Shown here piece after piece: positions 28,141 to 38,880 of a stretch of 64,000 bases of DNA. The notes beneath the pieces were generated by a model that did no database searches, was not told the DNA's origin, and was given only the letters and a program-made list of their open reading frames with translations. A program made the translations under genes and the position numbers. The stretch lies in assembly GCA_022749655.1 (NCBI GenBank), contig CP094243.1, forward strand, positions 4,588,001 to 4,652,000, given 5' to 3'. Position 1 is the first letter of the stretch. The number at the start of each line of letters is the position of its first letter. Origin of the DNA: Xanthomonas phaseoli pv. phaseoli. GTDB taxonomy: Bacteria > Pseudomonadota > Gammaproteobacteria > Xanthomonadales > Xanthomonadaceae.

Positions 28141-30309
28141 TTGCCCAATGTCCGTTGCCCTCCCCTGTTCTCCCGCTGCCCGCTCGCGCTTGCACTGGCA
28201 TTGTGCTGCGCTCCTGCACTGGCGCAGCAACAAGCCGGCACCGATGCGGTCGAACTGGACGCGGTCAACGTGCGTGGCGAGCGCGTGGAAACCGGCACGG
28301 CATTGAGCGGATTTGGCGCCACCCGGCTGCTGGACGCCCCCGCCTCGATCGCGGTCATCGATCGTGCGCAATTGCTCGATCGTCAGGCGCGCGTCCTCAG
28401 TGAGGTATTGCGCGCCGATGCCTCTGCCGGCGATGCGTATGCGCCGATCGGCTATTACGAAAACTTCGTTGTGCGCGGCTATTCGCTCAATGCCGCCAAC
28501 AGCTACCGCATCAACGGCATGAGCGCGGTGGGCGAACAATCGATCGCACTGGAAAACAAGCAGCAGGTGCAATTGCTCAAGGGTCTGGCCGGGCTGCAAT
28601 CGGGCGTCAACGAACCGGCCGGGCTGATCGACTACCGCACCAAGCGGCCCGAGCACGTGCGCAGCGTGACCCTGGGCACCGACGAACAAGGCTCGCGCTA
28701 TGTCGCCGCCGACCTGGGCGACTGGTTCGGTGCCGAACGCACACTGGGGTTACGCGTCAACGCCGCACGCGAAGACATCGACAGCTATGTCGATCACGCC
28801 GACGGCTACCGCAACTTCCTGTCGCTGGCCGGCGACTGGAAGATCACCCCGCAGGCGCTGCTGCAGCTGGACGTGGAGTATCAGCACCGGCAACAGCGCT
28901 CGGTGCCGGGCTATCAACTGCTGGGCGGCACGCAGGTACCGCGCGACATCGATGTACACCGCCTGCTCGGCTACCAGCCCTGGGCGCGGCCGGTGGAAAT
29001 GGATTCGCTCAACGCGCAGCTGCGCTACGCCTACCAGTTCAACGACGACTGGCGCGCCACCGCCGAAGCATCGCGCAGCCGCGCGAAGATCAACGATTTC
29101 TCTGCATTCGCCTGGGGCTGTTATGGCGCGGCAAGCTGCGCCGACATCGTCACCCCGAACTTCTTCAGCGCGCAGGGCGAGTACGACATCTACGATTACC
29201 GCAGCCCCGACGACACCCGCGTGCACGATCAGCTGTGTGCCACGCTCGAAGGCCATGTCGCGACCGGCGCGCTGGAGCATCACCTGAGCATCGGCGGCGA
29301 ATGGCTGCGCCGCACCATCGACCGTTTTGGTTCGGTCAACGAATTCGTCGGCAAGCGGCAGCATCGATCGCGACCCGGACGTCTTCGCGCAGACGGATGT
29401 TGCGCTGGATCCCAAGCAGCGCCGTCTGGACAGCCGCCAGCGTGCGCTGGTCATGGCCGACCGGATCGGCCTGGGTGCGCAGTGGGAACTGTCGCTTGGC
29501 GCGCGCTACGTGCAACTGGACGAACGCAGCTTCGATCGCGACGGCCTGCTGGAGCGACGCACGCGCAAAGACACGGTACTGCCGCAGGCGGCGCTGCTGT
29601 TCAAACCGCAGCAGAACATGTCGCTGTATGCCAGCTACGCCAAGGGCCTGGCGGCAGGCGGCACGGCGCCGTGGTTTGCCGATAACGCCGACGAGATCCT
29701 GCCGCCCACCAATGCGTACCAGCTGGAAACCGGCGCCAAGATCGACCTGCGGGGCCTGCGCCTGGGCGCGGCCCTGTTCGACATCCGCCAGGCTTACCAG
29801 TTCACCCAACCGCAGGCCGATGGCGGTCTGCTCTATGTGCAGCAGGGTCGCCTGCATAACCGTGGCCTGGAGCTGTCTGCCGACGGTGCAGCGACCCGGC
29901 AGCTGCGTCTGTTCGCCAGCGTCGCGGCACTCCGCGCGCGCGCGGAGGACACCGACATTGCCGAGTACGAAGGCCATCAGGCGATCAACGCGCCCAAGCT
30001 GCGCGCCAGCGTGCAGGCCGATTACAGCGTGCCAGGTATCGATGGTCTGGCACTGCTGGGGGCGTGCAATACAGCGGGCGCAAGTTTGCCCACCGTCTCG
30101 GCAACGCCAGCGTGCCGGCCTACACCGTAGCCAACCTCGGTGCCCGCTACGCCACGGCGCTGGGCGGGCTGGCGACCACCTGGCGCTTGAACGTGGACAA
30201 CGTGTTCGACAAGCGCTATTGGCGCGATTCCGGCGAATATCAGGGCGATGCGTATCTGTTCCCCGGTGCGCCGCGCAACGCACGGCTGACGGTGCAGGTG
30301 GATTTCTAA
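28141..30309 (+). pseudogene. TonB-dependent outer-membrane receptor, frameshifted
   Basis: Signal segment (CPLALALALCCAPALAQ), then a plug domain (DAVNVRGERVETGTALSGFG, APASIAVIDRAQLLDRQA, NFVVRGYSLNAANSYRING, GLAGLQSGVNEPAGLIDYRT) and a 22-strand barrel ending in NARLTVQVDF with terminal Phe. Near 29354 one extra base shifts the frame (NEFVG to GSIDRDPDVFAQ); near 30060 one lost base restores it (LALLG to VQYSGRKFAHRLGN). Without correction translation stops at 29685. A third shift may sit near 28160: the ATG at 28148 is one base out of frame with the signal peptide, leaving only TTG at 28141 in frame. About 720 residues if restored. It probably imports the ligand later moved by PnuC. Confidence 0.82.
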
Positions 30310-30532
30310 CCTGCACTGTAGGCACACAGTGCGCGCCCTGCCGTGCATGCACAGGAACGACGGGGAATGCGCTGTCGGGCAGCGTCGACAGCCGGTCACC
30401 AGCGCTGCCAGCTCGCCTGCGGATTGTGTTCGTGGACGACGAGGTGCCGTATTCCAGGGCTGAACTGTATGCACCGTCGTCCCAACGCCTCCTACGCCGT
30501 AACACGTTGACCCATAACGCACCAGGTACCGC

Positions 30533-31108
30533 ATGTCGCTGCTCGAATCCATCGCCGTTGTGATCAACCTGCTGGGCGTGTGGCTCACCGCGCGGCGCAT
30601 TCGCTGGTGCTGGCCGGTGGGCATCGTGGCGGTGGCGTTGTATGCGTGGCTGTTCTACCAATGGAAGCTGTACTCGGACATGCTGCTGCAAGGGATCTAT
30701 GTGCTGACCCAGCTCTACGGATGGTGGCACTGGCAAGCCGGAACCGCAGCAGACACACGGATACGCCCGCTGCCGATGCCGTCCGCCGAACGCTGGCTTT
30801 CGCTGGGCATCGGCGCGGCGTTCGCTGCGGCGCTCGGCGCCTATATGAATTACCGCACCGATGCGGTGCTGCCGTGGCTGGACGCGGCGCTGGCCAGTTT
30901 CAGCCTGGTGGCCAGCGTGTGGGCAGCACGCAAGCGCATCGCCAACTGGGTATTGTGGATCGTGCTCGACTGCGTCTACGTCGGCGTCTTCATCAGCAAG
31001 GGGCTGTACCCTACTGCCGTGCTCTACGCAGGCTTCGTGGCGCTTGCGGTGTACGGCTGGTACAGCTGGAAAACCCAACAGAACCAGAACCTGGCTGTCG
31101 CGCGCTAA
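30533..31108 (+). CDS. pnuC: PnuC-family vitamin transporter
   Basis: 191 residues with about seven membrane helices. PnuC facilitators move nicotinamide riboside, and relatives move thiamine (PnuT), riboflavin or nucleosides. Family features: LYGWWHWQ in the middle and the C-terminal block WIVLDCVYVGVFISKGLYP, then VLYAGFVALAVYGWYSW. The aromatic residues that set substrate choice cannot be assigned with certainty here. It sits between a TonB receptor and a GntR regulator, with a kinase at the front, forming an outer membrane-inner membrane-kinase path. Start ATG at 30533; a short ACCAGGTACCGC leader precedes it. Confidence 0.85.
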   Translation: MSLLESIAVVINLLGVWLTARRIRWCWPVGIVAVALYAWLFYQWKLYSDMLLQGIYVLTQLYGWWHWQAGTAADTRIRPLPMPSAERWLSLGIGAAFAAALGAYMNYRTDAVLPWLDAALASFSLVASVWAARKRIANWVLWIVLDCVYVGVFISKGLYPTAVLYAGFVALAVYGWYSWKTQQNQNLAVAR

Positions 31109-31213
31109 GCCGGTCGCGGTTTGCGCGCGCGTTCTTCTTTACCATCGCAACATGCATGCCTTCCACCTCATTAGCTTGCTCACGCCCTGGGTCTTCCGCC
31201 TGCGGTTGACCGC

Positions 31214-31942
31214 ATGAGCGTGTCGCGCCAACACACCATCACCGAAGCGATCTCCGCACAAATCTCAGCCGGCGAATGGGGACCGGATCAACGCCTGCCG
31301 GTGGAACGCGCGTTGGCCGAGCGATTTTCCTGCACCCGCATCACGCTGCGCGAAGCGCTGCAGCAGCTTGAAGCCGAAGGCCGCATCTATCGCGAAAACC
31401 GCCGCGGCTGGTTCGTCAGCGCGCCGCGCGTGCGCTACGACCCCACCAGCATCGCCGGTTTCATGCAATACGTGGCGGCGCAGGGACGCAAGCCGCGCAC
31501 CGAATTATTGAGCGCCACCCGGCAGGTTGCAGGCGCGGCTTACGCCGCGGCGTTGCGACTGGACAGCCCGTACGACGAGGTGTTCGTCCTGCAACGTCGG
31601 CGCTGGATCGACCGCCGCGCCGTGCTGCTGGAAACCAATGTGGTGCTCGCGGCCTGGGCGCCGGGCCTGCTCGAACACGATCTGGCCGGGTCGCTGTCGA
31701 GCGTGTTCAACCAGCGGCTGGGCCTGTTCCTGAGCCGCGCGCAGCTGTCGATGCATCCGGCCGGATTGGACGCGACACAGGCGATGCTGCTGCAGTCCAC
31801 GCCCGGCACGCCATGTTTTCGGCTGCAGCGGATCAGCTTTGCCGAAGACGGCCGCGCGGTGGAACTGGATATCGAATCCTGGCGCCACGACGCATTGGAT
31901 GTGGTGGTGCGGACCGACGCGCCGACGCGGTCTGCCTTTTAG
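31214..31942 (+). CDS. GntR-family regulator, HutC/UTRA subgroup
   Basis: 242 residues. N-terminal winged helix (ITEAISAQISAGEWGPDQRL, FSCTRITLREALQQLEAEG, IYRENRRGWFVS) and a C-terminal UTRA ligand domain (VLQRRRWIDRRAVLLETNVV, FRLQRISFAEDGRAVELDIE). HutC-type regulators bind TGGTnTAnACCA-like sites, and such a site precedes the first gene of this group (26903). The ligand is probably the imported compound or its phosphate. It is the last gene of the cassette, 105 bases after pnuC. Confidence 0.88.
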   Translation: MSVSRQHTITEAISAQISAGEWGPDQRLPVERALAERFSCTRITLREALQQLEAEGRIYRENRRGWFVSAPRVRYDPTSIAGFMQYVAAQGRKPRTELLSATRQVAGAAYAAALRLDSPYDEVFVLQRRRWIDRRAVLLETNVVLAAWAPGLLEHDLAGSLSSVFNQRLGLFLSRAQLSMHPAGLDATQAMLLQSTPGTPCFRLQRISFAEDGRAVELDIESWRHDALDVVVRTDAPTRSAF

Positions 31943-32355
31943 GGCGGGAATCGGGAATCGGGAATCGGGAATCGTTGAAGAGCGTGCCGCATTGCTGCGT
32001 TCGTGGTGTGCGCGGCTTGCTGCGGCCTTGGTCTCATCAACAGGGGATTGGAAACTGCTTGATAGGCCGGATGACGTGTTCGGCCAGAACGCATCGGTGC
32101 GGTGCTGCGGCGGGTATCGACGGGGCGCAACTGTCGAGTGAGCGGTGGTTCGGTCTCTTGCTCGATGGCAGACATCACGACATCGATCCGGTAACGCGAC
32201 AGGCGCGATCGCGAGACGAGGCAAGTGCGGCAGCGGAGTGGAACCTGCAGTTGCCACACGGTCGGACGACAAACGCCTTCGTGCATGCGTGATCCATGTA
32301 AGTCCCGGACGATGGCCGCGCGCATGGCGGTGTGCAGGTGTCGTCGGCGGCGACT
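31943..32355. other. Gene-free interval between the GntR gene and the xps-linked glycosyltransferase
   Basis: About 413 bases where two converging transcription units end. It starts with a heptamer array (31946-31973). No clear stem with a T tract is visible for either unit. Confidence 0.55.
31946..31973. repeat. Heptamer array (GGGAATC)4
   Basis: Four perfect tandem copies of GGGAATC directly after the GntR stop. The same unit, or GGGATTC/GGGATTG variants, recurs at 42374-42401 and within purL. Confidence 0.95.
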
Positions 32356-33196
32356 CTAGGCCTCAAACAACGCGCGTTGCAGGTCCGGGGCGGGAGGTGC
32401 GCCAGGAGTCGAGTCAGCTGGTCGCGCTGCGCACGCAACGGGTCGTGCATGAGGAAATTGGCCAAGCGCGCATGCCAGGCCGGCCAGCGGGTGGCCAGCG
32501 CGTCCATGTCGCCTTCGGCCGGGCGGCCTTCGTGCGGGGAGGCAACGAAGGCGGTCTCGCACAACACGTTACGCCAGCCCAGCCCACCCATGCGCAGGCT
32601 CAAGTCCACCAGCGCCGCGTACCACGAGCCGTAACTGCTGGCGTCCAGGCCACCGGCCTTGCGCCGCGCCGTTCCGCGCAACAGCACCGCGTGCCCGATC
32701 GCCGACGGCAGTTCCGGGTGCAGCGGCGGCATCGCAGCACAGGCAGCCGCAAGCCGTTCGGATGCGTCCGGCATCGGGTTGAGTTCGCCCAGCCGCGGCC
32801 AGCTGCAGGCCTCGCCCACATTGCTCCATGGCGTGGCGGTGGCGATCGCGGCATCGCGTGTGCAAAACACGCGGTCAGTTGCCGCAACCATCCGGGCAAC
32901 GGGCAGGCATCCAACCCCAGCACCACCACGTCGGCATCGCCGCAGGCGCTGAGCATTTCGTCAAGATGCGCTACCTCGCCCAGCATGCGCTGGCGACGGG
33001 TGTGATGCGCCTGCAGTTGCGTGCGCGCCAGCCAATGTTCGATCACTGCGCGCCCACGCGGGCCGGCCTGCGCATCGTCGGCCAGCCAGACGCGTGTTCC
33101 TGCGGGCGTGGCCGCATCCAATGCGCCCAGGCACGCATCCAGCGCCTCGTCGTCGGTGCCCACCGGCACCAGCACGACCGGCAGCGCTGCACTCAT
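32356..33196 (-). pseudogene. Small GT2-like glycosyltransferase at the end of the xps operon, frameshifted twice
   Basis: Starts at 33196, overlapping the xpsD stop by four bases. Begins MSAALPVVLVPVGTDDEALD, with LDAATPAGTRVWLADDAQ and DADVVVLGLDACPLPGWL as GT2-like landmarks. One T seems lost from a T run near 32870 (LTAC to FCTRDAAIATATPWS) and one base near 32394 (LLAHLP to APDLQRALFEA). With both restored the gene is 843 bases, 280 residues. The middle part has SSYGSWYAALVDLSLRMGGLGWRN. The family call is from general pattern only. Its tight overlap suggests co-translation with the secretin, although it is not a known secreton component. Confidence 0.6.
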
Positions 33197-35495
33197 TGCG
33201 GCTTCTGGCTGGGTTTCAGAGGTTCCATGGCCTTGAATTTCTGGCCGTATTCGTCGGTGAGATTGCGCGCTTCCTGTGGGTTGCGCACGATCGATGGGGT
33301 GATCAAGACGATCACTTCGCGACGGTTGCTGGTCTTGCCCTTGGTTCCGAACAGTGCACCCACAACCGGCAACTTGCTCAGGAACGGCACACCGTCGCTT
33401 GTATCGGACGTGGTGTCGTCGATCAAACCGGCCAGCATGATGGTATCGCCACTTTGCACCGCCGCCTCGGTCTTGACTCGCCGCGTATTGATGTCGACGT
33501 TACAGGCGGCCGCGTTGATGGTGGCGGTTGCCGATGTGCAGGCGGCCGGACGGTCGCCCGGGCTGCTGACTTCCTGCACGATATCCAGGAACACCATGCC
33601 GTCCTTGGTCACGCGCGGACGCACCTTCAAGATGACGCCGGTATCGATGTACTGCACAGACGAATAGCTGGTGTCGGTACCGAGGCCGGTATTGATCGAC
33701 GTGGAGTTGATCGCGATACGCGAACCGACATTCAACGTCGCTTCGGCGTTGTTGCGGACGAACACCGAGGGCGTCTGCAACAACCGTACATTGGTGACCT
33801 TGTCCAAGGCGGTAATGATGGCGGCAGCATTCTTGCCGAGGAAGCTCCAGGCGAGGCCCTCGGTGCCGGTCACCTTGCCGGCGATATCGCCCCAGATGTT
33901 GCGCCCTGCGGCACTGGGCAGACCCGCGCCGCCGAAGCCGTAGGTGTTCGAATCGGTTGCAGCATTCACCGCATTCTCGAAGTACCAATTGACGCCGTAA
34001 CTCAGTGCGCCCGTCAGATTCACCTCGGCCACCTGCGCTTCGATATGCACCTGCATCGGCATCACGTCGAGCTTCTCGATGACGTCGCGGATCGAGCTCC
34101 ATGCCTGCGGCGTGGAACGCACCAGCAAGGTATTGGTCTCGGCTACCGCCGATACACCCACCTTGTCGCCAGCCACTTCAAGCGTCACTGCGCCGTTGCC
34201 ATTGCTGCGCGGCGACAGCTGCAGGCTGCCGTTACCCAAACCACCACTGCTGCTACTTCCGCTGGTGCCGAAACTGCTGCCCGACGAACTGCCATCGCCG
34301 CTGTCGCCGATGCTGCCGCCGGTCACGCCGGAGCTGCCGCCCAGGCTGCTGTCGCGATTTTGCCGAGCGTGCCACCCAGCACGCTGGTTTCCGACCCCGG
34401 CGCCAGCGACGCATTGGAATCGCCACCGTTGCTGCGGCCACCGAACACTTCCGAAAGACGATCGGCCAGGTCCTTGGCCTTGATGTACTTCAGCTCGTAC
34501 GAGAACAGCCGCACGCCGCCACCGGCACTGTCGATACGGTCCAGCCACTGCTGGATCTGGTCCAGGTAACGCGGCTGCGGGGTGATCACCAGCACCGCGT
34601 TGGCGTTTTCCAACGGCATGAAACGGAACATGCCGGCGCTGGGCGTCTTGCTCTGTTCGCCGAACACCTTTTCCAGATCGGCGGCGACTTTCTCGGCCTT
34701 GCCGGACTGGATCGGGAACACGCCCACCGACATGCCCGACAACCAGTCCACGTCGAAGATCTGCACGGTGCGCAGATAGTTTTCCAGCTCGGCGCGAGTG
34801 CCGCCCAGGGTGATCACGTTGCGCGCCGGGTCGGTGCCGACGATGGCATTCGGGCGGGCGTACGGCTCCAGCACCTTCTTCATTTCGCTGGCGGAGATGA
34901 ACTTCAACGGCACCACCCGCACTTCGAAACCGCGCGCGGCCGAGGGCGATGCGGTGCTGGGCGCGACGGTGCCCGCCAGCGCCTGGTCGGCCGGCACGAT
35001 GTTGTAGCGGCCGCCACTGAACACCATGCGCGCGTTGTTCCAGCCCAGCACCATTTCCAGCAGGTTCAAGGCCTGCGCCGGTGAGACCGGATTGGGCGTT
35101 GCCAGGGTCACGGTGCCCTGCACGCCGGGCGCGATGACGTAGTTCTGGCCGAGCATGTCGCCCAGGATGGCCTTGACCACGGCCTGCAGCGATTCGCCTT
35201 CGAAATTGAAGGTGGCGCTGCCGCTGCTGGCCATGCCCAGCGTGGGCGACGGCGCGGACGCGGCGCTCTGGTTGATCATGGTGCCGCTGCCACGCCGGAT
35301 CACCGGGCTGGGCTTGGCGCTGACGTTGCCGTCGGCGCGCTGCTCGGCGGTGGTCTGGGTGGCGCCGGCAGCGCCGACTTGCGGATCCAGGCGCGCGTTG
35401 CGGCGCACGTCCGGCGGAGGAGTGGTGGCGCAACCGGCCAGCAGGCCAATCAGCAGGGACACGGGAAACAGGCGCGACGTCATGCGTTCACTCAT
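33193..35495 (-). pseudogene. xpsD: Type II secretion secretin XpsD, frameshifted
   Basis: Outer-membrane secretin through which folded exoproteins leave the periplasm. Starts at 35495 with a lipoprotein signal (PVSLLIGLLAGC). N0-N3 periplasmic domains (TFNFEGESLQAVVKAILGD, FISASEMKKVLEPYARPN, FRFMPLENANAVLVITPQPR) are followed by a Gly/Ser-rich linker and the secretin core (VPFLSKLPVVGALFG, RREVIVLITPSIVRNP). Near 34357 the frame changes inside an A run: GGTLGK continues in another frame as NRDSSLGGSSGVTGG. One A lost from five explains it. Restored length 767 residues, close to the known XpsD size. Uncorrected, the product would lack the barrel and secretion would fail. Confidence 0.9.
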
Positions 35496-36284
35496 TGGGT
35501 CTGACCGGGGGTAGAGCCGCTCTGGCGCTGCTGTTGCAGCTGGCGGCGTCGGGCTTCGATGCGTTCGCGGATGGCACGCATCTGATCGTCGGAGGGGCGT
35601 GGGGCTTCCTGCGCGCCATCGCTGCGCTGCGGCGGCACGGTTGGCGGTGCCTGCCCGCCGGGCTGCTGTACCGGCGCGACGGGTTGCGGTTGCGGCGGCT
35701 GCGGCGGGGCAAGTGCGGCAGCGTCGGGGACGGGACCGGCGGGGTGGCAGTGGCGGCACCGCGTGCGGCGGCATTGGCGGTGGGCGGCTGCCCGCCCTGG
35801 CCGTTGAACACGTGCAATTCCAGGGTTTGCGTGCCGCTAGGGCCTTCGACGGTGGCGCTACGCGCGGCTGCAGGGCGAGCAGGCGCCAGCCCTTCACCGC
35901 TTCGCCGCCCAGCTGCACGCGCACCGAATCCTGCGGGTCCAGGGTCAACGTCGCCATCTTGAAGTTGTCCGTCAGCAGCACACCGGTCAGGCGCACTGTG
36001 GAAGCGGCAGTGCCGCCATCGTTGCCGGACAGGAAGAACGGATGCGGCAGGCGGTCCTCGGCAAACGCGGGATGCGCGGCGATTTCCGAATATTTCTCGA
36101 ATGCGCCCAGGCGCTCCGGCGCCGGTGCCGGCAACGTGGGCAGACGCTGCACCAGCGCCGGGTCGTCGGGCAGCAGCTCCACGCGCTTGCCCAGGCCGGC
36201 GACGGCCAGCACGCACACCAGCAGTGCCCAACCGACCACGGTGGCCAGCAGCCAGGTGCGCAGGCCGATCATGTCAAGGCGCAT
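35492..36284 (-). pseudogene. xpsN: Type II secretion protein XpsN (GspC-like), frameshifted twice
   Basis: Inner-membrane protein that links the platform (XpsL-XpsM) to the secretin. Starts at 36284 with one membrane helix (WLLATVVGWALLVCVLAVAGL) and the HR-type periplasmic domain (STVRLTGVLLTDNFKMATL, SVRVQLGGEAVKGWRLLAL). Near 35865 the frame shifts (ALQPR to SATVEGPSGTQTLELHV), and near 35735 it shifts again into the Pro/Gln-rich tail (APPQPPQPQPVAPVQQ) that ends RQSGSTPGQTQ just at the xpsD start. Two single-base deletions in GC runs explain both; the restored length is 264 residues. The stop then overlaps the xpsD ATG, the usual arrangement. Confidence 0.85.
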
Positions 36285-36927
36285 TGCTGGCCTCCGCGGC
36301 GTTGGGGGCAGCAGGCGCGGCCTCGTTGTTCAGCGGTGCGGCGCTGGCGCCCGGGCGTAGATAGCCGGCCAGTTCGAAGGCGATATCCAGTCCGTTGCCG
36401 CTTTCGTTGGGCGAGAGCTGGTAGCGCTGCGCCATCACGTTGAGGTTGTCCACGAACAAGCGCGGCGTGCCGTTTTCCAGGCTGTACAGCACTGAGGCCA
36501 GTTCTGGCGTGCCGCAGCGCAAACGCACCTGCACCGCCACGCGGGTGAAGCGGTTCTTGCTCTCCGGCTGCAACGGCGAGCGGTTGCTGATGGCGCAGCT
36601 GCGGTTGCCAGGACTGGCCTCCACCACCGCACGTTCCAGCCGCTGCACCAACCCGGCAGAGGCGAGTTCGGCCGAGGTTTCCGGCAGGAAGCCCGGGCGG
36701 CTCTCCAGCGTCTGGCGCGCCTGCCGCAGCCGCTTGCTGACTTCCGGCGCCTGCTGCAATTGCACGCGCACGCGCAGTTCGCGTTCGCGCAGCGCTTGCA
36801 GGTCGTCCTGCACCGCGATCATCGGTTGGGTGAACCACGGATGCACCAGCACCAGGTAGGCCACGCCGATCACCAGCAGCAGCAGGCCCAAAGCGATCCA
36901 GCGATCGCGCTTAACGCTGCGTGGCAT
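36274..36927 (-). CDS. xpsM: Type II secretion protein XpsM
   Basis: 217 residues from ATG at 36927, chosen over the ATG at 36945 because it gives the length reported for XpsM. One N-terminal membrane helix (WIALGLLLLVIGVAYLVLV), a coiled-coil region (LQALRERELRVRVQLQQAPE) and a small periplasmic ferredoxin-like domain (VQVRLRCGTPELASVLYSLE). XpsM stabilises XpsL and binds XpsN. Its start lies 17 bases inside the xpsL gene and its end overlaps xpsN, consistent with a tightly packed operon. Confidence 0.88.
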   Translation of the reverse strand: MPRSVKRDRWIALGLLLLVIGVAYLVLVHPWFTQPMIAVQDDLQALRERELRVRVQLQQAPEVSKRLRQARQTLESRPGFLPETSAELASAGLVQRLERAVVEASPGNRSCAISNRSPLQPESKNRFTRVAVQVRLRCGTPELASVLYSLENGTPRLFVDNLNVMAQRYQLSPNESGNGLDIAFELAGYLRPGASAAPLNNEAAPAAPNAAEASNAP

Positions 36928-38032
36928 CGGCCGCCTCCTTCGCATCGGGGCCGGCAAGCTCGGCAGTGATGGTGAAGCGGTCGACATTCCGGCCGGCATC
37001 GCTCTGCAGCACGCCGGTCAGCGACGGCGTACGCCACAACGGCGAGCCTTCCAGACGACGCACCAGCGAAGAGGCTTCGTTGCTCAATCCGATCAACTGC
37101 AGTTGCCCGCCTTCGACCGAAAATTTTTCCAGATACGTGCCACCAGGCAGCCGCCGGCTCAGTTCGTCCCAGATTTCGACCGAGGTCGGGCGGGTGGCGC
37201 GTTGCTGCTGGAAGAAGCGCGCGCCTTCGACCAGGTCCAGCAATTGCTGCCGTTCGGCAGCGACCTGGCGCGCGCGCGCGGCATTGGCCTGCACCCTGGC
37301 GCGCAGATCGTCGGCGGCCTGGCGGCGGTTGTCGAGCAGCAGCCAGCCGGCGACGGCCAGCAGCACCAGCGCAGAGGCGGCCAGCAACAGGTTCCAGCGC
37401 TGCATCGGGTCGCTGCGGCGCAGGCGGCGCGCAGGCGGCAGCAGGTTCACGCCCAACGGCAGGCCGTTGGCGTCGGTCACGTCGATGCCCGACAGCGCAC
37501 TGTTCCATGCGTCCGGCACGCCGGCCGGGCCATCGATCATGCGTCGCGGCACCACCACCAGTTCGGCATCGAGCTGGCCGTCTTCGCGCACATCGAGCAC
37601 GCGCGCATCGAAATACACCTGGTCGGCGGTGAACGGGGTTTGTCGATCGATCTCGAAACGCGCCACGTCCTGCAGGCGCGCCGCTGCCGCAGCGGGCAGG
37701 CGCAATGGCCGGCGCAACGCATGCGCGGCCGGCAACAGCCAATGCCGCGGCAGGCCTTCAAGCGCGGTCGGCAGCACGTCATTGACTTCCTGCGGGTGCA
37801 CCGGCCACGGCAGGCTGGCGAGGGTATCGCAGCTGTGATCGCGCTGGCGCAGCAGCTGCAGCGTGTCACCGTCCTGTTGCAACAACAGGCGTGCCTGCGA
37901 CAGACCCAACTGCCATTGCCAGCGCTGCGGCAGCCAGGCCAGCAGCGAGTGTTGCCACCAACGCCAGAAGCCTCCGGCTCCCGGCATGGCGCGTACGCCG
38001 ATACGACCCAAGGTATCCCGCCATGCGGTCAT
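36911..38032 (-). CDS. xpsL: Type II secretion protein XpsL
   Basis: 373 residues; the start at 38032 overlaps the xpsK stop by four bases. An N-terminal cytoplasmic actin-like domain (residues about 1-210; [40 protein letters not shown]), one membrane helix ([21 protein letters not shown] near 230) and a periplasmic ferredoxin-like domain. XpsL recruits the ATPase XpsE to the inner membrane and pairs with XpsM. The frame is intact. Confidence 0.9.
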   Translation of the reverse strand: MTAWRDTLGRIGVRAMPGAGGFWRWWQHSLLAWLPQRWQWQLGLSQARLLLQQDGDTLQLLRQRDHSCDTLASLPWPVHPQEVNDVLPTALEGLPRHWLLPAAHALRRPLRLPAAAAARLQDVARFEIDRQTPFTADQVYFDARVLDVREDGQLDAELVVVPRRMIDGPAGVPDAWNSALSGIDVTDANGLPLGVNLLPPARRLRRSDPMQRWNLLLAASALVLLAVAGWLLLDNRRQAADDLRARVQANAARARQVAAERQQLLDLVEGARFFQQQRATRPTSVEIWDELSRRLPGGTYLEKFSVEGGQLQLIGLSNEASSLVRRLEGSPLWRTPSLTGVLQSDAGRNVDRFTITAELAGPDAKEAADATQR

Positions 38033-38880
38033 TGCACTGCTGCTCCCTCTTCCCAACGCAACACGGTATAGGCCGACCCTGGTAACGCAGACGCGCTGGT
38101 CGAAACCACCGCCCGCAACACAGCCTCGCGTCCCTCACTCAGTCGCGCCCGGCTCTCGATACTATAAGTGCCCGAGCCACCGACCGTCGCCTCGTTGGCC
38201 GGCAAACCCAGCGGCGCGTCACGCTGGGCCAGCAGTTGCTGCGCGTCCAGCCCCATCGCGGTGAGCACCGGGGCGGGCGCAAACCGCGCTTCAGGCCGCG
38301 AGCGACCGCTGTACAGCGTGACGTTGGGCAACAGCTTGCGATACAGCTCGCCATCGATCCCCAGCACCAGGCGCAGTTCGCCCAGGGTTTCGAATGGGCT
38401 GTCTTTTGCGCCATACGGCAGCCCGGCATCGGCGTAATCGCGATCTTCCGCGCCACCGCCTGGCTGGCTCAATGAATCGCCATCGCGCCAATCGACGATG
38501 GCACCGGCGATGCGTCCGGCACTGGCCTGCTCGCCGCCCACCGCGCGCACCAGACCGGCCAGCAAGGTGGGCTCGGCCATGTTCAGATCCACCTTGCCGC
38601 TTTCATCGGTGATACGAATCTCCACGCTGGCATCGTCCATCTGCCAGCGATAGCGCCGGCCGTCCGGGCGCCAGCGTGCCTGGGTGTCGGCATCCTGCAA
38701 GCGAAACAACGCGTATTCCAGGCCAGAGCGCGCGTATTCCTGCGCCTGCGCGCCGTTGCGCAGCATGCTGCCCTGCAACGCTTCCACACGTGCGGTGAGC
38801 GCGAACGCACCGATCATCGCAGTGAGCAACGCAATCAACCACAGCACCAGCACCAGCGCGGCACCGCGCGCGCGCGTCAT
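38029..38880 (-). CDS. xpsK: Type II secretion minor pseudopilin XpsK
   Basis: 283 residues from ATG at 38880. Prepilin site [20 protein letters not shown]; the missing Glu at +5 is typical of GspK proteins, which cap the pseudopilus tip. The large globular insert ([55 protein letters not shown]) is the family's alpha-helical domain. The start overlaps the xpsJ stop by four bases. Confidence 0.92.
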   Translation of the reverse strand: MTRARGAALVLVLWLIALLTAMIGAFALTARVEALQGSMLRNGAQAQEYARSGLEYALFRLQDADTQARWRPDGRRYRWQMDDASVEIRITDESGKVDLNMAEPTLLAGLVRAVGGEQASAGRIAGAIVDWRDGDSLSQPGGGAEDRDYADAGLPYGAKDSPFETLGELRLVLGIDGELYRKLLPNVTLYSGRSRPEARFAPAPVLTAMGLDAQQLLAQRDAPLGLPANEATVGGSGTYSIESRARLSEGREAVLRAVVSTSASALPGSAYTVLRWEEGAAVQ

